Source of the DNA: Chloroflexota bacterium | GTDB taxonomy: Bacteria; Chloroflexota; Anaerolineae; UBA1429 | Assembly: GCA_012729455.1 (NCBI GenBank) | Contig: JAAYDC010000013.1 | Coordinates: 1-64,000, forward strand | DNA: 64,000 nucleotides | Reading direction: 5' to 3' | Shown: in pieces, positions 1 through 6,344 of the stretch | Layout: every line of letters begins with the position of its first letter | Position numbering within the stretch: position 1 is the stretch's first letter | Program-made: the position numbers and the translations under genes | Notes under the pieces: model-generated | The model's input: the letters and a program-made list of their open reading frames with translations, nothing else | Told to the model about the DNA's origin: nothing | Database searches by the model: none

Positions 1-42
1 ACAGTATCATCTACTCTTTCAATCATAGCCACAGGAGGCATC

Positions 43-183
43 ATGCGCAGGATCATCAACGGCAGGGTTTACGACACAGACACGGCGAAACTGCTCGCCG
101 ACAACGAATTCGCGTCCAGCGACTCCAACGTCGCCCCCCATGCGGGGGCGTGGATTGAAATATACGTCACCTGGCGATACTGA
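43..183 (+). CDS. Truncated mobile-element-type small protein running into a CRISPR repeat
   Basis: An ATG with a good ribosome binding site (aggaggc, 6-7 nt upstream) opens a frame whose first 29 residues include RIINGRVYDTDTAKLLA. From memory this resembles the N-terminus of small proteins with a YDTxTA motif that are common on plasmids and integrative elements. After residue 29 the frame enters the first CRISPR repeat, reads through it, and stops in the spacer at 181-183. The C-terminal part is therefore repeat and spacer sequence, not protein family sequence. It is either a gene cut by an array or two sequences joined artificially. Family assignment is recall only. Confidence 0.35.
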   Translation: MRRIINGRVYDTDTAKLLADNEFASSDSNVAPHAGAWIEIYVTWRY

Positions 184-227
184 CGATACAGCGCCGTCGC
201 CCCCCATGCGGGGGCGTGGATTGAAAT
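130..227 (+). CRISPR. Terminal part of a type I-C-like CRISPR array (2 repeats, 1 full spacer)
   Basis: Two identical 32-bp repeats lie at 130-161 and 196-227. They begin GTCGCCCCCC, contain an inverted GCCCCC/GGGGGC core and end GTGGATTGAAAT, the form known for subtype I-C repeats. The complete spacer is 162-195 (34 bp). The ATTGAAAY end marks the 3' side, so the array would be transcribed left to right and 228 onward is its trailer side; no third repeat follows. The sequence left of 130 is not a repeat-spacer unit. No cas genes are in the window. Confidence 0.88.
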
Positions 228-376
228 GGCAGTCCACCAGCGCCGCCACCGCCAAGCGCACCTCTGTACTTCCCCTACTCCGTATTTGCACAGTCACTCC
301 AATACCCTATCATATGCTGGATTGTCTTCTTGCCTGTGGTAATCCCTTACACCCTTGAGATCAGGCGAGGTATACC

Positions 377-1110
377 TTGGACAAAAACGATCGCAGATAC
401 GGCCAGACCGCTGACGAGTTCATCCTGCGCGACCTTCGGCAGATGGAGCAGGCACCCGCCTACCACGACTGGGTATATTCCCTGGTGCAGCCTCATCTGG
501 GCAACCGCATCCTTGAGATCGGGTCGGGGATCGGGTCGTTTACCAGGCGCATGCTCACCAATGCAGACCTAGTAGTGGGCATCGAGCCAAACAACTATTG
601 CGCCTCCGTGCTGCAAGAAAACGTCACCGACGAGCACTTTATCTTTCATAACAAGCGCATCGAAGAAGTGGATACCGCCGAGCTGCGTCAACACGCCCTG
701 AACACGATCATCTGTGTCAACGTACTCGAACACATCGAACATGACCGCGAGGTGATCGAAAAGTTTCTGACATGCTCAACGAGGATGGCCTGGTGGTGCT
801 CTTTTTGCCCGCCTTGATGGCTGCTTACGGGCCTATCGACAAGGCTGTCGGCCACTTTCGGCGTTATGACAAGCGCATGGTCACCAAACTGGTCGAGGGC
901 ATCCCGCTGCGCATCGAAAAGATGTCGTACCTGAACCTGCTCGGTTTACTCGGGTGGTTTTGGTACGCCAAGGTCAGCCGCAGTACCCGCCAATCAGACG
1001 TGCTGATCTCAATCTACAACCGGTTGGTGCCAGTTGTCGACTGGGTGGAACGCAGGGTTGGCACTCCGATCGGCCTGTCGCTTCTGGTGGTGCTTCGTAA
1101 GAGCATCTGA
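377..1110 (+). pseudogene. Class I SAM-dependent methyltransferase, broken by one frameshift
   Basis: Two consecutive frames make one protein of about 244 residues. The first half (TTG start at 377 after aggcgagg) has the SAM-binding motif ILEIGSGIGSFT, an acidic post-II residue (GIEPN) and CVNVLEHIEHDREV. The second half, from about 769, continues LNEDGLVVLFLPALMAAYGP, then GHFRRYDKRM, the usual ending of glycosyltransferase-associated methyltransferases. The switch is at tttctgacatg: adding one base there (ctggacatg) would restore FLDMLNEDG. One missing base, real or a sequencing error, explains everything. Substrate unknown. It sits alone between the CRISPR remnant and the PadR gene. Confidence 0.8.
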
Positions 1111-1351
1111 GCAAACTCCCCCTGTTTCGTGAGCTGGCCGATACGAGCCGCTATAGCCGCCTGCTAACCATTTTAGGAGAACCATCTCGCACTCATCCTG
1201 AGCAGGCATATCGGGGGCGGTCTCGCGTATTCCGGCTCCTTGACCCCGCCGCTTAACTACCACATATAGGCGCTGATTCCGCTGGATTCGGAGGCTCTCC
1301 TTCTAGCGGGCAAACCGGCTAATAACTCTTGAAGCGTTCCTAACACCGGTG
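1111..1351. other. Intergenic region without a recognisable gene
   Basis: About 240 bases follow the methyltransferase stop before the PadR promoter. No frame with a start and ribosome binding site, no tRNA and no convincing terminator were seen. Confidence 0.5.
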
Positions 1352-1380
1352 TTGACAAACAAAGCATTATTTGCTATAAT
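1352..1380 (+). promoter_or_regulatory. Consensus sigma-70 promoter of the PadR/NifX cluster
   Basis: TTGACA at 1352-1357 and TATAAT at 1375-1380 are separated by exactly 17 bp, so both hexamers match consensus perfectly. A promoter this strong directly before a regulator gene suggests control by repression. Confidence 0.85.
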
Positions 1381-1401
1381 CTATTTGCATTATACAAATA
1401 G
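1381..1401 (+). promoter_or_regulatory. Candidate PadR operator
   Basis: The inverted repeat CTATTTG-7-CAAATAG begins directly after the -10 hexamer and covers the expected transcription start. The heptamer gcattat also occurs twice (1364-1370 and 1387-1393). PadR proteins bind AT-rich dyads that overlap their own promoters, so autoregulation is likely; this is inference. Confidence 0.55.
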
Positions 1402-1431
1402 ACCGATATCAATAGAGGTTTAAAGAAACAT

Positions 1432-1878
1432 ATGACCCATCGACATGCTTTCCGCAGAGGGCGGGGTGCCAGAGGCATACCTCCCCGCCGTATCAACCGC
1501 TTTCTCGAGCCAGCGCTGCTGTTGCTCTTGCACCATCATGCTGCTCACGGCTATGCGCTCATCGAGGGGCTAAACAAGCTGGGGCTGGAAGCCTACCCCG
1601 CTGATGTCAGCACCGTCTATCGCGTACTCTACGACCTGGAAGCGGCCGGGATGGTCACCTCGACCCACGAGACGGAGCAGACAGCCGGCCCTCCGCGCCG
1701 AGTCTACCAGCTAACTGAGGAGGGCCAGGCTTACCTGGCGTCTTGGGTACAGGAACTCGAACAGACCGATCGAATGCTGCACCGCTTTCTCGAGGCCTAT
1801 CAAGAGCATGTGGAAGGAGACGCCGCCCACACGCACAACGCAACGCAGAATGTCATAGATCAGGAAGGAGCCCAATGA
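1432..1878 (+). CDS. PadR family transcriptional regulator
   Basis: A 148-residue winged-helix protein. Residues about 25-105 form the PadR DNA-binding domain: LLLLHHHAAHGYALIEGL, then DVSTVYRVLYDLEAAGMV and the wing RRVYQLTEEGQAYL. The C-terminus carries a helix typical of the dimerisation arm and a His-rich tail (HTHN). The N-terminus is basic (RRGRGARG). It is the first gene after a consensus promoter with a dyad on the start site, and its stop overlaps the NifX-like start (ATGA, 1875-1878). It is therefore the likely self-repressing regulator of the whole redox/cofactor cluster to 6097. The inducer is unknown. Confidence 0.9.
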   Translation: MTHRHAFRRGRGARGIPPRRINRFLEPALLLLLHHHAAHGYALIEGLNKLGLEAYPADVSTVYRVLYDLEAAGMVTSTHETEQTAGPPRRVYQLTEEGQAYLASWVQELEQTDRMLHRFLEAYQEHVEGDAAHTHNATQNVIDQEGAQ

Positions 1879-2270
1879 AAATCGCCTGTATTACCGAAGA
1901 CGGCAAGACCATCAGTCAGCACTTTGGTCGCGCTCCCTACTATGTGGTATTCACCATCGACGATGGCGCGGTCGTTGCCACAGAAATGCGCGACAAGCTA
2001 GGCCATCAGCACTTTTCGACGAGCGAAACTTACCAGGAGCACGTATCGCCGCGCGGTACCGACCCCGCCAGCCACGAACGTCATCTGAGCATGGCCCAGA
2101 CCATTGCCGACTGTGAAGCACTGCTGTGCGGTGGGATGGGCTATGGCGCCTATCAGAGCATGCAGCGGCTCGGGATCAAACCGGTCGTTACGGATCTCGC
2201 CGATGCCGAGAGCGCTGCCCTCGCCTATGTGCGCGGTGAGGTGGTTGATCATACGGAACGGCTGCACTAA
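1875..2270 (+). CDS. NifX/NifB-type dinitrogenase iron-molybdenum cofactor family protein
   Basis: A 131-residue single-domain protein. The N-terminus MKIACITEDGKTISQHFGRA holds the ISQHFGRAPYY signature of the NifX/NafY/NifB C-terminal domain family, and the middle has ADCEALLCGGMGYGAYQS, the typical glycine-rich segment. These domains bind Fe-S or FeMo-cofactor precursors in nitrogen fixers, but many anaerobes carry stand-alone copies of unknown role next to MinD/ferredoxin ATPases, as here. An internal insertion (HFSTSETYQEHVSPRGT) is unusual. Translation is coupled to the PadR gene by an ATGA overlap. No nitrogenase genes are visible, so a role in nitrogen fixation is not supported. Confidence 0.85.
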   Translation: MKIACITEDGKTISQHFGRAPYYVVFTIDDGAVVATEMRDKLGHQHFSTSETYQEHVSPRGTDPASHERHLSMAQTIADCEALLCGGMGYGAYQSMQRLGIKPVVTDLADAESAALAYVRGEVVDHTERLH

Positions 2271-2295
2271 ATCCCTTCAGTATGGGGTTAGGGCG

Positions 2296-2430
2296 ATGGC
2301 AGCAGAAGCAAAGATCCGCAATGTGCTGACGCAGGTTCAGGACCCTGGATTGCGGCAGAGCATAGTTGGCAGGATCAGGAAGCCTGCCCAGATCCCTGGG
2401 CACGAGCCGCGGCTAATGAGCCGCGCATAG
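2296..2430 (+). pseudogene. Possible remnant of a DUF59/MIP18-type N-terminal domain
   Basis: A 44-codon frame starts MAAEAKIRNVLTQVQDPGLR and continues QSIVGRIRK before losing similarity. The pattern I-x2-VL-x2-V-x-DP-x-L-x2-SIV resembles the start of MIP18/DUF59 domains that precede Mrp/ApbC-type ATPases, which would fit the neighbouring MinD-like genes. It has only a weak ribosome binding site and no complete domain. It may be an eroded gene, a short real protein, or chance. Confidence 0.3.
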
Positions 2431-2443
2431 AGGATTGGTAAGA

Positions 2444-2477
2444 GGCCGATATGGGGGTGGTGGATTCCCCCACGGCC
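2444..2477 (+). promoter_or_regulatory. Stem-loop in the leader of the DUF5320 gene
   Basis: GGCCG at 2444-2448 pairs with CGGCC at 2473-2477, and inside it GGGGG pairs with CCCCC. This leaves a compact hairpin 28 nt before the DUF5320 start. There is no T-run, so it is not an intrinsic terminator; mRNA processing or stability is possible. Confidence 0.4.
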
Positions 2478-2505
2478 AACATTTGAAGCACACAGGAGGT
2501 GTAAC

Positions 2506-2847
2506 ATGCCAGGTGGAGATAGAACGGGACCTAGGGGAATCGGTCCGAGGACGGGACGAGCGGCTGGATTCTGTGCGGGCTACCCGTACCCCGGAAGTGC
2601 AGCCAGGTTCGGGCTTGGGCTGGGATGCGGAATGGGCCGTGGATGGCGCAACAGGTATTATGCCACGGGTTTGCCCGGTTGGGTGCGCGCAGGCTATCAG
2701 GCTGAGTGGGGGATGCCACCCGCTAGAGCCTATCGGGCGCCCAGCGCCGAAGAGGAGTCCGCCGCGCTCAAGCTGCAAGCCAAGGCTATAAGCGACGAGC
2801 TGGCGGCGATCAACGAACGGATCGCAGAGATAGAAAAGGGCGACTAG
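2506..2847 (+). CDS. DUF5320 family protein
   Basis: A 113-residue protein with strong ribosome binding site aggaggtgt 5 nt before ATG. The N-terminus MPGGDRTGPRGIGPRTGRA followed by GFCAGYPYPG is the hallmark of DUF5320, a small Gly/Pro/Arg-rich family. The middle is Gly-rich (GLGLGCGMGRG). The C-terminal 35 residues form a helix (ALKLQAKAISDELAAINERI) likely to be a coiled coil. The family is found almost always with NifX-like and MinD/ferredoxin proteins in anaerobes. Its function is unknown; a scaffold for metal or cluster handling is only a guess. Confidence 0.88.
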   Translation: MPGGDRTGPRGIGPRTGRAAGFCAGYPYPGSAARFGLGLGCGMGRGWRNRYYATGLPGWVRAGYQAEWGMPPARAYRAPSAEEESAALKLQAKAISDELAAINERIAEIEKGD

Positions 2848-3320
2848 CAGCCACAAGTCCGCCCGGTTGGACAGGGCAGGACAGACAAGGCGTACATAGA
2901 CACGCGAACCTGCCTGCCCGGGCAAAGCAGATGCATGGCGCGTCCAGCGAGAGATCGTAGCATCACAGTGCTCATCCTGATGGCCTCATAACCATGGTTA
3001 GGCAGGTGATGAGACACTAAAGCCCAGGTTCAGGCCACAAGCTGGTACGACGTAAGGCGCCTGGGCGCAGTCTTGAGATAGCCGGTTTCCTGACTCGCCC
3101 GCGGCACGTTCGGAGCTACCATTATGTGTCCATGCTTGTTCAGCCAGTTGCGCGGACGAGTTGCCAGAGATCACCGTAGTTCATCCGATAGACGAGGACG
3201 CGGTATGTGAGTTTCACGCCTTGCGTGAGGCCGACTGGCCCTTGTGCAGAACCTTATAGCGCAGGGCCTGCTTATCGAGACGGAATTTCAGGATCACATG
3301 ATCATTAAAAGGAGTTTATC
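2848..3320 (+). other. Gene-poor stretch with a possible eroded reading frame
   Basis: No intact gene is visible. From about 3077 a frame without a start codon reads LPEITVVHPIDEDAV-CEFHALREADWP and then stops. A one-base shift near 3237 continues LVQNLIAQGLLIETEFQDHM up to the next gene. The two pieces look like one protein C-terminus, suggesting a decayed gene, but I do not recognise the family. The last bases (aaaaggag, 3307-3314) are the ribosome binding site of the next gene. Confidence 0.25.
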
Positions 3321-3818
3321 ATGACAAAAGTAGTCGTCAGTAGTGTAGGTGATAGTCTGGATGCGCAGGTCAGCCCGGTCTTTGGGCGCTGTGCCTATCT
3401 GCTCTTTGTGGACACGGACACTATGGCCTTGCAGACTTTTGCCAATCCGGCCGTTGGCCTGTCAGGGGGTGCAGGCATTCGCGCTGCCCAGTTCGCGATG
3501 GACCAGGGCGCCCAAGCCGTGCTCACCTCCAATGTAGGCCCCAATGCGATGGCTGTGTTCCAGGCAGCCGGTGTTCCGGTCTATCCCGTGTGGGAAGGGA
3601 CCGTGCGGCAGGCTGTGGAGGCTTTCCAGCAGGGCAAGCTGGAGACGATCAACGAAGCAACAACTCCTGTCGATACCGGCAAGATGGGGGCCACCGGCTC
3701 ACTGCCTCCCTCCGGCGCCGGTATGGGGCGCGGGATGGGACAGGGGCGCGGAAGAGGACTTGGCCGAAGCCGAGGCGGGGCAGGCAGGGGCGGCGGATTC
3801 GGCGGAGGGCGCTCCTAA
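3321..3818 (+). CDS. NifX/NifB-type cofactor family protein with Gly/Arg-rich tail
   Basis: A 165-residue protein. Residues 1-120 form the NifX-like domain: VVVSSVGDSLDAQVSPVFGR, then AQFAMDQGAQAVLTSNVGPNA and AAGVPVYPVWEGTVRQAV. This is the form typical of stand-alone 'dinitrogenase iron-molybdenum cofactor' proteins. After residue 128 comes a low-complexity tail rich in Gly, Arg and Met (GMGRGMGQGRGRGLG). ATG follows aaaaggagtttatc. It is the second NifX-like protein of the cluster and differs clearly from the one at 1875, so they are probably not recent duplicates. Partner proteins are likely the ferredoxin and MinD-like ATPases directly downstream. Confidence 0.88.
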   Translation: MTKVVVSSVGDSLDAQVSPVFGRCAYLLFVDTDTMALQTFANPAVGLSGGAGIRAAQFAMDQGAQAVLTSNVGPNAMAVFQAAGVPVYPVWEGTVRQAVEAFQQGKLETINEATTPVDTGKMGATGSLPPSGAGMGRGMGQGRGRGLGRSRGGAGRGGGFGGGRS

Positions 3819-3862
3819 AGGCGCCTCGCACCTCGCCGGCACTCCAGGAAGGCTGATAAGAT

Positions 3863-4306
3863 ATGATTCGCATTGATATGGAGCGGTGCATCGGCTGTGG
3901 GCTGTGCGTCAGCGCATGTCACAAGGGGGCGATCAGCATCTGCGAGGACCTCGCCGTGCTGGACGCCTTCCGGTGTGACCAGTGTGGCGCCTGTATCAGC
4001 GCCTGCCCGCAGTCGGCGCTATCGAGCATAGCCAGCGCCATTCAGGTGGTGGAAGAGCAACCGCCGTTGTTGCCGGCTACCTTGATGCAAGCGGACGTGC
4101 TCGCGCCGCCCCGCACGCGTGCCGTCTGGTGGGCAAGCCTTGTGCCCTTTGTGGGGAGCCTGGCTACCGTCGCCATACGGGAGTTGGTGCCGCGCATGGT
4201 GGCGGCTCTGACGCGCTCGTCGCCACAGAACCCTAGTGAACGCACCGCCACGTCAGGACAGCGTCTGCGCCGACGCTATCGCCATCGGTCGCGAGACCGC
4301 TCATGA
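3863..4306 (+). CDS. Dicluster 4Fe-4S ferredoxin with a hydrophobic C-terminal segment
   Basis: A 147-residue protein. Two CxxCxxCxxxC motifs (Cys 9/12/15/19 and 38/41/44/48) bind two 4Fe-4S clusters, as in 2[4Fe-4S] ferredoxins. Residues about 86-106 (RAVWWASLVPFVGSLATVAI) are hydrophobic enough for one membrane segment or a membrane-associated helix, followed by a very basic tail (RLRRRYRHRSRDR). The tail is long for a ferredoxin of this kind. It lies between the second NifX-like gene and the first ATPase and probably carries electrons to, or clusters for, those ATPases. Confidence 0.88.
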   Translation: MIRIDMERCIGCGLCVSACHKGAISICEDLAVLDAFRCDQCGACISACPQSALSSIASAIQVVEEQPPLLPATLMQADVLAPPRTRAVWWASLVPFVGSLATVAIRELVPRMVAALTRSSPQNPSERTATSGQRLRRRYRHRSRDRS

Positions 4307-4337
4307 CAGGTAAGACTGGGATTAAGGACAAGACCTT

Positions 4338-5216
4338 GTGATTAAGATTGTTGTAGCCAGCGGTAAGGGCGGCACGGGGAAGACGCTCGTCGCCACGAGC
4401 CTGGCCCTGGTAGCCTCCGAAGACAGCGTGACTGCTTTTCTCGACGCCGATGTGGAGGCGCCCAACGCTGCTTTATTCCTGCATCCTCGTCTCGAGGAGC
4501 ACCTGCTCGTGGAGCGACTGGTCCCGGAAATAGACGCCAACCGATGCAATCACTGCGGGCGCTGCGCTGAGGTCTGTCAGTATAACGCCCTCGCCGTTCT
4601 GCCAAACCAGACGCTCGTCTTTTCTGAAGTTTGCCATAGCTGCGGGAGCTGCGCGCGTCAATGCCCGCAAGGGGCCATCCGCGAGGTGCCGCAAGCGATC
4701 GGCTCGCTCGACGTGGGTTGGGTCGACACGTCACTCTCCTTTGTCCAAGGGACGCTGGAGATCGGTCAGGCAATAGCCACGCCGGTTATCCGTGCGGTCA
4801 AACGTCACGCACGCGAGGCGGGATGGGATCGGTTCAGCGTCAACATCGTGGATGCGCCACCCGGCACCGCCTGTCCTATGGTCGAGTCGCTTAGGGGCGC
4901 CAGCGTCGTCCTCCTGGTGACGGAACCGACCTCCTTTGGGCTGCACGATCTTCGGTTGGCCATCGAGGTGGCGCGCGACATGCTCTCGCTGCCCGTGGCT
5001 GTGGCGATCAACAAGGAGAGGTCTGACAATACGATGATGGATGACTTTTGCCGTGCCGAGCAGATCCCGGTGGTGCTGCGCATCCCTCTGGATAGGCGCA
5101 TAGCGGTTGCCTACTCCCAGGGGATCCCCTTGGTACAGGCTTTGCCAGAATACCGCCCAAAGCTGGCCGAGGTGCTCCAGAATCTGCGACGCATTGCCAC
5201 GGAGGATCGAACATGA
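4338..5216 (+). CDS. MinD/ParA-type ATPase with inserted 2[4Fe-4S] ferredoxin domain (first copy)
   Basis: A 292-residue P-loop ATPase starting at GTG. The deviant Walker A motif SGKGGTGKT is at residues 8-16, with FLDADVEAPN at 34-43 and the Walker B-like VDAPPGTACP at about 171-180. A ferredoxin domain is inserted after the first lobe, with clusters at Cys 70/73/76/80 and Cys 99/102/105/109. This is the 'MinD superfamily P-loop ATPase with inserted ferredoxin domain' family, which occurs in pairs in methanogens, sulfate reducers and Clostridia. It is related to Mrp/Nbp35 Fe-S carriers. Its stop overlaps the start of the second copy (ATGA). Confidence 0.93.
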   Translation: MIKIVVASGKGGTGKTLVATSLALVASEDSVTAFLDADVEAPNAALFLHPRLEEHLLVERLVPEIDANRCNHCGRCAEVCQYNALAVLPNQTLVFSEVCHSCGSCARQCPQGAIREVPQAIGSLDVGWVDTSLSFVQGTLEIGQAIATPVIRAVKRHAREAGWDRFSVNIVDAPPGTACPMVESLRGASVVLLVTEPTSFGLHDLRLAIEVARDMLSLPVAVAINKERSDNTMMDDFCRAEQIPVVLRIPLDRRIAVAYSQGIPLVQALPEYRPKLAEVLQNLRRIATEDRT

Positions 5217-6097
5217 AGCAAGTGGTAGTGCTGAGCGGCAAAGGGGGTACAGGCAAGACTACTGTCGTAGCCGGATTGGCGCATCTGGCATCTCGAGATG
5301 GCTCTCTCATCCTGGTAGACGCCGATGTAGATGCTCCCAACCTGGAGCTGCTGCTGCAGCCGCAAGTCATCGCTGAGACGCCCTTTTACTCGAGCAAGGT
5401 GGCAGAGATCGCGCAGACAGAGTGTCTGCGATGCGGCGACTGCCAAGCAATATGTCGTTTCGAGGCTGTTGTTCAGAATGACGGAGACTATTGGGTGGAC
5501 CCCGTGGCCTGCGAGGGATGCGCGAGCTGCTATTATGCGTGTCCCGGCGGGGCGATCCAGATGCATGAGCATCTCGACGGGCAGTGGTACCACTCCGCCA
5601 CGCGCTTTGGCACCTTGTTCCACGCTCGTTTGGAAGCAGGGGCAGAGAACTCGGGCAAGATGGTCAGCACCCTCAGGCAGCAGGCACTGTTTCGGTCCCA
5701 CGAGGAGCAGGCCGACTGGATCATCGTAGATGGCGGCCCCGGCACTGGCTGTCCGGTCATCGCCGCGGTCACGGGAGCCGATCTGGCGGTACTGGTCAGC
5801 GAGCCAACCGTCTCAGGCGTGCATGATCTCAAGCGGGCGATGGGTATCTGCGATCATTTCCGGGTTCCCGTATTGGTATGTGTCAACAAGTGCGACATCA
5901 ACCCTGCCGTGGCGCAGGAGATCGTCGACTATTGCCGTCAACGCGCTGTGTCCGTCGTCGCCAGGGTTCCTTATAATGAGATCGTCCTGACCTCCATACA
6001 GCGGAGCTGTGCGGTAACCGAGCTGAACGACAACGTTGTAGCCAGAGAGATCCAGAACCTGTGGGTGGCAGTCAGGGGGCGTCTGGCTAAGACGTAA
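5213..6097 (+). CDS. MinD/ParA-type ATPase with inserted 2[4Fe-4S] ferredoxin domain (second copy)
   Basis: A 294-residue paralogue of the preceding gene, translationally coupled by ATGA. Walker A SGKGGTGKT is at residues 8-16, DADVDAPN at 36-43, cluster motifs at Cys 71/74/77/81 and Cys 100/103/106/110, and DGGPGTGCP replaces the DAPPGTACP seen in copy one. Such pairs probably form a heterodimer whose ATP hydrolysis drives electron or Fe-S cluster transfer. That is the common proposal for the family and is not proven. It ends the cluster; the next feature downstream is the tRNA-fMet on the other strand. Confidence 0.93.
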   Translation: MKQVVVLSGKGGTGKTTVVAGLAHLASRDGSLILVDADVDAPNLELLLQPQVIAETPFYSSKVAEIAQTECLRCGDCQAICRFEAVVQNDGDYWVDPVACEGCASCYYACPGGAIQMHEHLDGQWYHSATRFGTLFHARLEAGAENSGKMVSTLRQQALFRSHEEQADWIIVDGGPGTGCPVIAAVTGADLAVLVSEPTVSGVHDLKRAMGICDHFRVPVLVCVNKCDINPAVAQEIVDYCRQRAVSVVARVPYNEIVLTSIQRSCAVTELNDNVVAREIQNLWVAVRGRLAKT

Positions 6098-6192
6098 GGG
6101 CCCTTCGTTAAGGGCGTGCTGCGAGTCAGCCGTCAACTCAATTCGAGCCCATCGCGGTGCTTTATTCAGAGCATCATTGGGCATTGCACGGA

Positions 6193-6230
6193 TAAAAAAA
6201 CCAGCCGGTGTGCACCGCACCGACTGGTTC
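6193..6230 (-). terminator. Intrinsic terminator of tRNA-fMet
   Basis: On the minus strand AACCAGTCGGTG pairs with CACCGGCTGGTT across a short loop and is followed by seven T residues (the A-run at about 6194-6200). It lies directly after the tRNA 3' end. Confidence 0.85.
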
Positions 6231-6232
6231 AG

Positions 6233-6304
6233 TAGCGGGGACAGGACTCGAACCTGTGACCTTTGGGTTATGAGCCCAACGAGCTGCCACTGCTCCACCC
6301 CGCA
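6233..6304 (-). tRNA. Initiator tRNA-fMet (CAT)
   Basis: A cloverleaf folds on the minus strand: acceptor strand TGCGGGG, D-arm GGAGCAGTGGCAGCTC, anticodon arm GTTGGGCTCATAACCCAA, T-arm ACAGGTTCGAGTCCTGT and acceptor CCCCGCT with A73. The anticodon loop CTCATAA gives CAT. Three consecutive G-C pairs in the anticodon stem (GGG/CCC) and an unpaired 1-72 position are initiator identity features. Here 1-72 is T-T rather than the usual C-A. CCA is not encoded. It has its own promoter inside the end of the upstream gene. Confidence 0.9.
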
Positions 6305-6315
6305 TCAACAGCGGT

Positions 6316-6344
6316 AGTATACCCCAGAGGGGGATGCTAGTCAA
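6316..6344 (-). promoter_or_regulatory. Promoter of tRNA-fMet
   Basis: On the minus strand TTGACT (6344-6339) and TATACT (6321-6316) are spaced by 17 bp and end 11 bp before the tRNA. The -35 box overlaps the stop codon region of the DivIC/FtsB-like gene. Confidence 0.8.

Noticed and set aside
19..297. Minus-strand frame across both CRISPR repeats
   Set aside because: Its repeated peptide HFNPRPRMGGD is only the translation of the CRISPR repeats.
228..376. Third CRISPR repeat on the trailer side
   Set aside because: No sequence close to the repeat follows at the expected spacing near 262.
3060..3125. Possible cobalamin riboswitch end on the minus strand (gagtcaggaaaccggc)
   Set aside because: Only the 3' motif resembles the B12 element. 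The other conserved blocks are not found upstream, and no minus-strand gene follows.
1875..6097. Evidence for nitrogen fixation
   Set aside because: NifX-like proteins and ferredoxin ATPases occur without nitrogenase. No nifH, nifD or nifK-like sequence is in the window.
6233..6304. Elongator tRNA-Met
   Set aside because: The three G-C pairs in the anticodon stem and the unpaired 1-72 position favour the initiator.
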